Positions 1 to 6,125 of a stretch of DNA of 6,902 nucleotides are shown here, piece by piece. The notes under the pieces are model-generated. The model was not told where the DNA came from. It saw only the letters and a list, made by a program, of their open reading frames with translations, and searched no databases. The position numbers and the translations under genes are program-made. Within the stretch, counting starts at the first letter, position 1. The number at the start of each line of letters is the position of its first letter. Origin of the DNA: Candidatus Zixiibacteriota bacterium (GTDB lineage: Bacteria; Zixibacteria; MSB-5A5; GN15; PGXB01); the NCBI GenBank assembly GCA_020345705.1, contig CP070766.1, positions 1,328,346 to 1,335,247 on the forward strand, in the 5' to 3' direction.

Positions 1-2669
1 ATGTCAGTGGTTGCACTGTAGCGGTTTTTGGCCCGCACCGCCGTGGTAGTAAGATTGTCAAGCGACGAATCGGCGGCTACCACGGCAAAGGCAGCAGTGT
101 CCGGCTGACCCGGCTGTAAGTCAATCGGGCCGATCGATAATACTTGTGTAAGATCATATTCCAGTAGAGTATCAAGATCGAAGCGTCCCTCGGACAGAGC
201 CAGATACTTCTCAGACTCATCCTTCGCCAGATCTTTTACGTCGGCATCATCTTTAATCAAACGGTGTGCGGCCACCTGGCCATCATTGACCAGGCAGATC
301 CCGCGATACTTGGCGTCCGTATTGAGCAGTTCAGGATGATAAACATAACCGAGATTCATATACGCCTCATAGCCGCCGCCGTCAATCCTTTCATTATGAA
401 GATCCCAGTCAAAAAAGAGCCCGACATAGATGCCGTCGATCAGAGTATCGGTCGCGTTTTCTATGACATATTCCAGGATCACAAAATTATTGTCGGGAGG
501 GTCATTCCAGCTCATCGTTCTCTGTTCGATTTCAATGCCGAGCGGCTGCTCCGCGCGGCTGTCATCGAATTTCGAGAACGTCTCCTGGTCGGCTTTGCCA
601 CCCGGAGTGGACACCTGCAGGTCGCCGCCGGGCGCGACGGCGAAATCATTGTCCGGCTCCTCAACGAGATTCCTGGCCCCATCGGAGACATGCTCCGCAT
701 CGACACCGATCATAAGGGCTCCTTCGAACAGGTCGTTGCGAAAGGTATCGATGTACTTGAAGCCGTCATATCCAAGCGGATAGAAACTGCCGTACCCGAA
801 GCCGTAATGCCCGAAGTTAGAAACAGTGAAGTGGAGGATATCATTCCTGTGAGTATAAAACCCGGCCCGCGGGCTTTCTCCGACCCTTACATAAAGATGA
901 CACGGGCAGTAATAGTCCCCGCTGCCGTATATGTCGAAGTCAACCGCGAGCATACGACCGGCCGTGACGGTATCGCTGATTACAGCTCGAAATGGGATAC
1001 TGCTTGAAACCACGCTGCCCGGGGCAACAGGGCCGAAATTAAGAGTGTCAGTCAGGATAGTCATAATACCGTTGGTGCGAATGGCCGTGCCGAAAACCGA
1101 ATCGACCGGATCGCCAAAATTCTTGATGAGAACGAAGGCATCTATGGTGTCGCCCGGAGCGAGCTCGGGATGTTCGAATGAATATATTCTGAGATCGGGC
1201 TCAGGAGGAGGCGTGAGAGCCTCAAGCGAAGCGGGAATATTCAGAAGACCCCAGCCGTAGTCATTATTCGGAAGCTCGCCGCTGTCCGAGGTCGGCCGGC
1301 AGCCGGCCAGAAGGGCCTCTTTTATTTCGTCGACGGTGGCATCGGGAGCATACTGCCTCAGAATGGCTACGGCACCCGACACATGGGGAGCCGCCATTGA
1401 AGTCCCGGACCTCGATTTGATGAAAGTGGACGGTACCGATGACCAGATTTTCTCGCCCGGAGCAACGAGATTGGGTTTAATCATCTCCTGCGAGCTTGGA
1501 TTGCAGATGGAGGGCCCCCGAGAGGAAGAGCCATAGATCACTTCGAAAGTCGTATTGACCGCGCCCACCGCGAAGGAATTGAGTGAATCGATAGCGCGGT
1601 TGGCCGGGTTTCGAATAGTCATCGGTTCGCCGCCTTCATTGCCCGCTGAAAAGATGTTAACGATACCGAGAGCCTCGGTGTTGTCAATCATATCCCAGAA
1701 ATAGTCGTGACAACCGATGGCGGAGTCAAAAATGCCCCAGCTGTGATTTATTACATCAGGAACATCATCGATCGTGTTGGGATCGCCGTCAGGATCAGCG
1801 GCCCATTCAAAGGCATCGATTATTGACGCGCCAAGAATATTAATTACCGCTGCTGAAATCCACCTGGCCCCCGGTGCGACTCCTATGTAATCCTTACTGA
1901 GCTGAGCGCTGTCATCCTGTCCGACCATAATGCCCATAACGTGAGTTCCGTGCTCGGGAGCAATAATGTTAGTGAAAACATGTGGGAAGGACTCACCGCC
2001 GACCGGGTCGAACCAGGCCGCCGCCGAATCGCCGTCATGACCTTTCCACTTGTCGAACAATGACGGATGTAGTCCTTCCACACCGGTGTCAAATGAGCAG
2101 ACCACCCGCCCCTCGCCGGTGTATCCCAGCGCCCATGCCGAATCGGCGCCGACGGCGATGATATTCGGCTCAATGCCGCCCGCGTCCGCAGAGACGGTCT
2201 CGGGCGCATCCGTCCCGCTCTCCACCGGCTCAATCAACGTTATTTCAGGCAGTTGATATATAAATGAAACGTCCGATCGCGAGCTGATATTTTCAATTTC
2301 CGAGGCGGCGACTTCGGCGGAGACAACATTGATAATCCAGTGGCTTTTGATATTTGAAACCAGGTCGGCGGTTTGCATTTGCCGCAACTTGCTTAGAAGA
2401 TTGGCCTGGGATGCCGAGGCTTCGTCTTTGAGTCGATCGAGCCCGATCCTGTGCCGGACCGCCCGAGTTTTGTAGTTCAATGACAGCTTGGCCTTCAAGG
2501 TTGCGGGCGAAGTAGGTTCGGCCATAGAAATGACAACCGGGATTTTCTCGCCGGGGGAGGAAAAAGACATTTTTCCAGCCAGATCAGGCGATATCTCACC
2601 CGCGACAAGAAGGCCCCCGCCGACCCAAACAAGAACCGCCGCCGACAGAAATATCAGATATTTCTTCAT
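1..2669 (-). CDS. Secreted S8 (subtilisin-family) serine peptidase, bacillopeptidase F-like, 3'-partial
   Basis: The frame is open for 889 codons from ATG at 2669 to the window edge; the stop lies outside. Residues 1-23 form a signal peptide (MKKYLIFLSA then a hydrophobic core ending near LVAG). Residues about 60-140 resemble the inhibitor-I9-like propeptide of bacillopeptidase F type subtilases (HWIINVVSAEV). The catalytic domain spans about 165-485. Its motifs are SFDTGVEG (Asp194), EHGTHVMG (His240), SAGNEG (oxyanion Asn344) and SGTSMAAPHVSG (Ser424), all intact and in order, so an active extracellular endopeptidase is expected. Residues about 493-597 look like a CARDB-type Ig-like domain (PELAPGDTIDAFVLIKNFG). 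Residues 605-889 are not a family I can name. By analogy with similar proteins a sorting or Ig-like domain may follow beyond the edge. An in-frame TGA four codons upstream excludes a longer start. The Shine-Dalgarno is weak (GAGAA). It is divergent from the propeller gene. Confidence 0.93.
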   Translation of the reverse strand, partial: MKKYLIFLSAAVLVWVGGGLLVAGEISPDLAGKMSFSSPGEKIPVVISMAEPTSPATLKAKLSLNYKTRAVRHRIGLDRLKDEASASQANLLSKLRQMQTADLVSNIKSHWIINVVSAEVAASEIENISSRSDVSFIYQLPEITLIEPVESGTDAPETVSADAGGIEPNIIAVGADSAWALGYTGEGRVVCSFDTGVEGLHPSLFDKWKGHDGDSAAAWFDPVGGESFPHVFTNIIAPEHGTHVMGIMVGQDDSAQLSKDYIGVAPGARWISAAVINILGASIIDAFEWAADPDGDPNTIDDVPDVINHSWGIFDSAIGCHDYFWDMIDNTEALGIVNIFSAGNEGGEPMTIRNPANRAIDSLNSFAVGAVNTTFEVIYGSSSRGPSICNPSSQEMIKPNLVAPGEKIWSSVPSTFIKSRSGTSMAAPHVSGAVAILRQYAPDATVDEIKEALLAGCRPTSDSGELPNNDYGWGLLNIPASLEALTPPPEPDLRIYSFEHPELAPGDTIDAFVLIKNFGDPVDSVFGTAIRTNGIMTILTDTLNFGPVAPGSVVSSSIPFRAVISDTVTAGRMLAVDFDIYGSGDYYCPCHLYVRVGESPRAGFYTHRNDILHFTVSNFGHYGFGYGSFYPLGYDGFKYIDTFRNDLFEGALMIGVDAEHVSDGARNLVEEPDNDFAVAPGGDLQVSTPGGKADQETFSKFDDSRAEQPLGIEIEQRTMSWNDPPDNNFVILEYVIENATDTLIDGIYVGLFFDWDLHNERIDGGGYEAYMNLGYVYHPELLNTDAKYRGICLVNDGQVAAHRLIKDDADVKDLAKDESEKYLALSEGRFDLDTLLEYDLTQVLSIGPIDLQPGQPDTAAFAVVAADSSLDNLTTTAVRAKNRYSATTD

Positions 2670-2714
2670 ACCAGATTCTCAGGTGCTAAACACCGCTCCA
2701 CAGAAGAGCGATAA

Positions 2715-2740
2715 CCGTGCCGGGCTCGAGGCCGGCGCGG
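2715..2740. repeat. GC-rich inverted repeat in the presumed peptidase leader
   Basis: CCGTGCCGG (2715-2723) and CCGGCGCGG (2732-2740) form a 9-bp inverted repeat with one mismatch (T to G, a wobble in a plus-strand RNA) around an 8-nt centre containing CTCGAG. It lies 46-71 bases upstream of the peptidase ATG, so it would sit in the leader if transcription starts near 2765. No U-tract follows on either strand, which argues against a simple intrinsic terminator. A role as an operator or RNA structure is only a guess. Confidence 0.5.
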
Positions 2741-2771
2741 TAAAAATACTTCTTTGTACCTCAACGAATTA

Positions 2772-2800
2772 AGAATAAAAAATCGCAGCAAGAAAGGCAA
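2772..2800 (-). promoter_or_regulatory. Candidate promoter for the S8 peptidase gene
   Basis: Read on the minus strand, TTGCCT (2795-2800) and TATTCT (2772-2777) are separated by 17 nt; each matches the sigma-70-type consensus at 4 of 6 positions. An AT-rich stretch lies just upstream (2810-2852). Transcription would start near 2765, giving a leader of about 95 nt that includes the inverted repeat at 2715-2740. The match is weak and other starts are possible. Confidence 0.27.
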
Positions 2801-2878
2801 GAGTGAAGTCCGATTTTCATTTTATGCATATTTATTCATCAATATTCCCGGGGCCGATTCTCCGATGATTTTGCCCTC

Positions 2879-2902
2879 AAGTAATTGACCTGTAAGTAAT
2901 TG
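2879..2902. repeat. 9-bp direct repeat AAGTAATTG, 15-bp period, over the propeller -35 box
   Basis: AAGTAATTG occurs at 2879-2887 and again at 2894-2902. The first copy overlaps the first three bases of the TTGACC -35 box and the second lies in the spacer. Tandem copies 15 bp apart over a promoter may be a regulator site, but chance in AT-rich sequence cannot be excluded. Confidence 0.5.
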
Positions 2903-2912
2903 TTGTTATATT
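2885..2912 (+). promoter_or_regulatory. Probable promoter of the propeller gene
   Basis: TTGACC (2885-2890) and TATATT (2907-2912) match the -35 and -10 consensus at 5 of 6 positions each, with a 16-nt spacer. Transcription would begin near 2919, leaving a leader of about 35 nt before ATG 2954. This placement also argues against a longer protein starting at the in-frame TTG at 2900, which lies between the two promoter boxes. A 9-bp direct repeat overlaps the -35 box. Confidence 0.55.
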
Positions 2913-2937
2913 GGGCTTGCAAAATCGTCTTCATCTT

Positions 2938-2944
2938 AAAGGAG
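2938..2944 (+). promoter_or_regulatory. Shine-Dalgarno site deciding the propeller start
   Basis: AAAGGAG lies 9 nt before ATG 2954. It selects this ATG, which immediately begins a signal peptide (MKKILIFIFV), over the upstream in-frame TTG at 2900, which falls inside the promoter. Confidence 0.75.
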
Positions 2945-2953
2945 CGCAGATTG

Positions 2954-4261
2954 ATGAAAAAAATTCTGATATTCATATTTGTCGCTTTTGTGGTGTCAGT
3001 TCCCCTCAAAACGGCCGGAGCGGCGTGGATTACATATGACAGCGAGAACTCGGGGCTGACTGATGATTTTCTCACGTCCCTTTGCTCGGACACCGCGGGA
3101 AATGTCTGGATCGGCAGTTCGAACTACGGCTTCAATAAGCTCAGTCCGGATTCCGTCTGGAGTTTCTATAACACGGTGAACAGCGGTCTGATAGACGACC
3201 GCGTTACCGATATCGCCATTGACGCTGACGACACTTTATGGTTTTCCACTCTCTTTGGTATCAGCAGATTCGATGGCGACGCAGCCTGGAAATCATACAA
3301 CAGCGACAGCGGGCTGGTTCACGTGGATATTAGAGTCATCACCGCCGACGGCTTGGGGAATGTCTGGCTCGGGACCTTCGGGGCCGGAATCGTAAAATTC
3401 GACCGCGATACGACCTGGACCTACTACACCGAGGACAGCGGCCTGATTGACAACCGAATTCTGAGCCTTCTGGTGGATTCCGAGAATAATATCTGGATTG
3501 GCACTTACAGCGGTATCAGCAAATTTGACGGCGGCTCATCCTGGACATCCTATACTCAGACCGGCAGCGGCTTGCTTGACGACACCGTTCGTGCGATCGC
3601 ACAGGACGATTTCGGCAATTTCTGGTTCGGCAACGGGACCGGAGCCAGCCGCTTTGACGGCCAGAGCAGCTGGACAACCTATACCGAATCGGACAGCGGA
3701 ATCGCACCCGGAACCGTCAATGCCATTGCCGTTGACAATTCGGGTAACATATGGTTCGGCCACGAATATACGGATCCGTCATCTGTCTGGATAGCCAGAT
3801 TCGACGGGGTATCTGAGTGGACAACGTATGATAAATATAACGGTGTTGACGGCAATGTGTCGATAACCGATGTAACCGTGGCGGCATCCGGCGACGTCTG
3901 GTTCGCAACCGATAGAATCGGCGCTCTTGTTTTTGAGTCGGATGTTTCGGGCATCTCAGGCGATGACGACCTGCGGCTTCCCAACGAATTCGCGCTCTCG
4001 CGATGCTACCCCAATCCCTTCAACAGTTCGACGACCATTGAATATTCTCTCCAGAGACGATCGGACGTAACCATTTCGATATACGATCTTCTCGGGCGAC
4101 ATCTAAGGACAATCGTCAAGGAAAGGCAGGCGTCGGGAACGCATACCGCCGTCTGGGACGGAACCGACTCAGGGGGTGATGCCGTCGGCTCCGGATTGTA
4201 CTTCTATTCGATCAAAGCGGCGAATATCACCGAAATAAAGAAAATGATTCTTCTGAAATAG
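2954..4261 (+). CDS. Secreted seven-bladed beta-propeller (Reg_prop-like repeats) with C-terminal sorting domain
   Basis: The 435-residue protein starts with a signal peptide (MKKILIFIFVAFVVSV), with likely cleavage after Ala-Gly-Ala at residue 23. Residues about 25-327 hold seven repeats, each with a core of the type GN-hydrophobic-W-hydrophobic-G. The key Trp residues are 52, 96, 138, 181, 224, 267 and 316, spaced mostly 42-44 residues apart, and most repeats also carry SGL.DD.V and FDG..SW..Y segments. This matches the 'two-component regulator propeller' repeat, but no histidine kinase or other signalling domain follows. After a Gly/Asp-rich linker, residues about 341-435 form an FlgD-Ig-like/type A sorting-type domain: YPNPFN, IYDLLG, WDG and SGLYFYSI, ending KKMILLK. 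This suggests secretion and surface attachment or release. The ligand is unknown. The gene has its own promoter and converges on the beta-helix gene across a shared terminator. Confidence 0.92.
   Translation: MKKILIFIFVAFVVSVPLKTAGAAWITYDSENSGLTDDFLTSLCSDTAGNVWIGSSNYGFNKLSPDSVWSFYNTVNSGLIDDRVTDIAIDADDTLWFSTLFGISRFDGDAAWKSYNSDSGLVHVDIRVITADGLGNVWLGTFGAGIVKFDRDTTWTYYTEDSGLIDNRILSLLVDSENNIWIGTYSGISKFDGGSSWTSYTQTGSGLLDDTVRAIAQDDFGNFWFGNGTGASRFDGQSSWTTYTESDSGIAPGTVNAIAVDNSGNIWFGHEYTDPSSVWIARFDGVSEWTTYDKYNGVDGNVSITDVTVAASGDVWFATDRIGALVFESDVSGISGDDDLRLPNEFALSRCYPNPFNSSTTIEYSLQRRSDVTISIYDLLGRHLRTIVKERQASGTHTAVWDGTDSGGDAVGSGLYFYSIKAANITEIKKMILLK
3026..3934 (+). repeat. Seven internal propeller repeats (about 43 codons each)
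   Basis: This coding segment contains seven degenerate repeats with Trp-core motifs VWIG, LWFS, VWLG, IWIG, FWFG, IWFG and VWFA. Spacing between core Trp residues is 44, 42, 43, 43, 43 and 49 codons; the last interval carries an insertion near residues 271-278 (YTDPSSVW). Recurrent DNA blocks such as GACAGCGG followed by CTGAT show descent from duplication. Seven repeats would close one complete propeller. Confidence 0.8.
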
Positions 4262-4298
4262 CCATTGCCAGAGATTCAAATACAGAGCTGAAATAAAA

Positions 4299-4320
4299 GA
4301 GCCCGCGATGACGCGGGCTC
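4299..4320. terminator. Bidirectional intrinsic terminator between convergent genes
   Basis: GAGCCCGCG (4299-4307) and CGCGGGCTC (4312-4320) are perfect complements around an ATGA loop. On the plus strand ATTATTATT follows; on the minus strand the hairpin is followed by TTTTATTT, the better U-tract. It lies 37 nt after the propeller stop codon and 30 nt past the end of the beta-helix gene, so it can end both transcripts. Confidence 0.85.
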
Positions 4321-4350
4321 ATTATTATTGCAGAGTGGTAACAGCCCCTG

Positions 4351-5868
4351 TTACGGAGCGCACTCGGCAGACCATTCTTCGCTCGTGACAGGGGCCGGAC
4401 CGTTCTTATACAGATAGCTGATTATATAGGAAACATCCTGCAGGTCGACCAGGCAGGTCGCATCCGGGTCACCGGAACAGACTTCATAGGGCACCGGCAG
4501 CGGGCCGTTTTTATAGAGATAACTGACTATATAAGAAGCGTCAAGTATATTAATGCCATTCATTCCGTCGGCGTCACCAGGGACGCATTCGGCGGTGCAG
4601 CCCACGTCGAACACCCCGATCAGGTCACATTCAGGATTGTTTTCCGGGGCGCAGGGTGAGTGAGCGTAAAGCGTGAACGGTTCATCAGGGTTGGCCTCCC
4701 CGCAGAAAAGAGGATCGGCCGACAAATTGTTGTTCCCCAGCAGCCCTGCAATGGCACCGACCCAGTCGCCGCCCTCGTTGCCGTACACGTCGGTGCAGTT
4801 TATGAAAATATCACTACTGTCCCAACAGTATACGGCCGAGCCATCATCAGTGAAGGCGATGATGCTGTTATCGATTCCAGCGAATGACGCGAGGACTTCG
4901 ATCGCCCCGCCCTGTGAGAAATTGGCGTTGAATGTACAGTTATACACTTCTACCGAAGCGCCCTGACAGCTTATCGCGCCGCCGCCAAACCAGGCGCCGT
5001 TGCTGTCGAAAAGGCAATCTGTCAGCTCTGCCGTGGATGCGCTGGCAAATACAGCGCCACCATGTCCCATCGCTTTATTCTGCTCAAAACGACAATCAGT
5101 TATTGTCGGGGAAGAATTCTGACTACAATATATCGCTCCGCCTGACCAGCCGGCATGGTTACCCCGGAAAATACAGTTTCTTATTGTCGGCGAACTTCCA
5201 TTACAGATCACACCGCCTCCGCCTCCGCCCATCTCGGGAGTAACTGCTTTCTCGATGGTGAGTCCATCAATTACGGCCGTTGGACCTTCTCCGTTCTTCA
5301 GGATAAAGCCCCGGTGGCCGGTCGTATCGCCCGGACTGCAGTCGATGATGGTGAATTCCGGGCCGTTTTCGCTCGCCACTTCGACATTCTTGCCGAGAAA
5401 GTCGATGTCGGTATTCCCGAGACCGGAAAAAACGCCATCGGCGACAAGAATTATGTCACCATCCGTGGCGGCCATAATCGCGGCCTGGATGTTGGCCGCA
5501 TCGCCCGACCCGTCAGGCAGAACATACCAGGTATTCCCGGCCGGACAGTCTTGCACGCTGATATCCAGAACGTTGATGACGGAGCATCGAGCTATCCCGC
5601 AGGTTATAAAGTGACCGTATCCGCTGATTTCCTGCCCGACAAAACCCTCGAGCGAGACCATATTGGCAACCAGCGGATAATAATAGGCGCCGCCGTTGCA
5701 ATTCAAAAGAGCGTAGGCCGGCATATATACTTCGTGGCACTCACATTCGGGGATCGTTACAACGGGTCCATCGAGCGTCCCTCTCAGAAAAATCGGTTCC
5801 GCGTGGGTGATGCCGGTGAACGAGAACATTATGATGGTCAAAGCCACCACCCGTAGAAACTTAATCAT
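4351..5868 (-). CDS. Secreted right-handed beta-helix protein with Cys-rich N-terminal domain and paired dockerin-like repeats
   Basis: The 505-residue protein begins with a signal peptide (MIKFLRVVALTIIMFSF), with likely cleavage after Thr-His-Ala at residue 23. Residues 24-108 are a small domain with six Cys (42, 44, 57, 90, 95, 108) that I cannot assign. Residues about 113-390 have a pectin-lyase-like fold: an opening NIQAAIMAATDGDIILVADG, then short rungs such as SPTIRNCIFRGN, SPTITDCRFEQN, AELTDCLFDSN and VEVYNCTFNAN, each followed by a GGAI or GGAV turn. No catalytic residues of a known polysaccharide lyase could be identified, so enzymatic activity is unproven. Residues 431-458 and 466-493 are two dockerin-type-I-like repeats (GDADGMNGINILD; GDPDATCLVDLQD), each followed by SYI.SYLYKNGP.P. 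ATG 5868 is preferred over TTG 5880 because the latter overlaps the Shine-Dalgarno. A six-Gly run lies at residues 214-219. Confidence 0.9.
   Translation of the reverse strand: MIKFLRVVALTIIMFSFTGITHAEPIFLRGTLDGPVVTIPECECHEVYMPAYALLNCNGGAYYYPLVANMVSLEGFVGQEISGYGHFITCGIARCSVINVLDISVQDCPAGNTWYVLPDGSGDAANIQAAIMAATDGDIILVADGVFSGLGNTDIDFLGKNVEVASENGPEFTIIDCSPGDTTGHRGFILKNGEGPTAVIDGLTIEKAVTPEMGGGGGGVICNGSSPTIRNCIFRGNHAGWSGGAIYCSQNSSPTITDCRFEQNKAMGHGGAVFASASTAELTDCLFDSNGAWFGGGAISCQGASVEVYNCTFNANFSQGGAIEVLASFAGIDNSIIAFTDDGSAVYCWDSSDIFINCTDVYGNEGGDWVGAIAGLLGNNNLSADPLFCGEANPDEPFTLYAHSPCAPENNPECDLIGVFDVGCTAECVPGDADGMNGINILDASYIVSYLYKNGPLPVPYEVCSGDPDATCLVDLQDVSYIISYLYKNGPAPVTSEEWSAECAP
4374..4578 (-). 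repeat. Paired dockerin-like repeats at the C-terminus of the beta-helix protein
   Basis: The two repeats are 35 codons apart. In repeat 1 the putative Ca-loop positions 1, 3, 9 and 12 are Asp432, Asp434, Asn440 and Asp443; in repeat 2 they are Asp467, Asp469, Asp475 and Asp478. Loop position 5, Asp in classical cellulosomal dockerins, is Met436 and Thr471. The following helices are nearly identical (SYIVSYLYKNGPLP and SYIISYLYKNGPAP). Cys464 and Cys472 bracket the second loop and might form a disulfide. Calcium binding and any cohesin partner are inferences. Confidence 0.7.
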
Positions 5869-5872
5869 GATT

Positions 5873-5878
5873 CCCTCC
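5873..5878 (-). promoter_or_regulatory. Shine-Dalgarno site deciding the beta-helix start
   Basis: On the minus strand GGAGGG precedes ATG 5868 by 4 nt. An in-frame TTG at 5880 would add only four residues (the longer form begins MEGI) and itself overlaps this site, so ATG 5868 is the better start. Confidence 0.8.
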
Positions 5879-6008
5879 AAATTATAGCCCGCATTGACTA
5901 TGACGCGCAGAGCGCTGAAAACGTGAAATGATTGAGCTTAACTTTTCGTCCCTTCCCGCAAACAAATGAGCAAAATCGAAAGCGGATTCACAGTGGATCC
6001 TTTCCTCC

Positions 6009-6044
6009 ATTATACAATTTAGCCGCTAAGGTCTTCAATGTCAA
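6009..6044 (-). promoter_or_regulatory. Promoter of the beta-helix gene, two overlapping box pairs
   Basis: On the minus strand a perfect TTGACA (6039-6044) stands 17 nt before TAAATT (6016-6021, 4 of 6). Overlapping it, TTGAAG (6033-6038, 4 of 6) stands 18 nt before a perfect TATAAT (6009-6014). Either pair would start transcription near 6002-6009, leaving a leader of about 135-140 nt before ATG 5868. The promoter lies downstream of the barrel gene's stop, so the beta-helix gene need not depend on read-through. Confidence 0.6.
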
Positions 6045-6125
6045 GCGGAAAGACCACGTTGCCGGCCTTAAGCGGACATCTGCCAGGCTGGGCAGTGTCA
6101 GTCAGATGCTTTTTGAATCCAAGCC

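Noticed and set aside
264..1260. Plus-strand open frames (264-1007, 430-783, 931-1260)
   Set aside because: They lie antisense to the peptidase, have no recognisable domain, and the minus frame is continuous and carries family motifs.
2488..2772. Plus-strand 94-codon open frame
   Set aside because: It overlaps the peptidase signal peptide and leader on the opposite strand and has no recognisable protein features.
2900..2953. 18-residue N-terminal extension of the propeller starting at TTG 2900
   Set aside because: This start sits between the -35 and -10 boxes and has no Shine-Dalgarno, while ATG 2954 has AAAGGAG and begins a clean signal peptide.
5155..5856. Plus-strand 233-codon open frame
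   Set aside because: It is antisense to the beta-helix gene and its sequence has no family features; the minus frame has a signal peptide, repeat rungs and dockerin-like tail.
4351..5868. Assignment of the beta-helix protein as a pectate lyase
   Set aside because: Only the fold-type repeats are visible; no catalytic residues or metal-site motif of a lyase family was identified.
5881..5886. Perfect minus-strand TATAAT just before the beta-helix gene
   Set aside because: Transcription from it would start inside the Shine-Dalgarno, and no -35 box lies at the right distance.
6077..6115. CATCTG...CAGATG stem followed by CTTTTT on the plus strand
   Set aside because: Only 6 bp of stem with a 20-nt loop, and no plus-strand gene upstream to terminate; on the minus strand, where the barrel gene ends, there is no U-tract.
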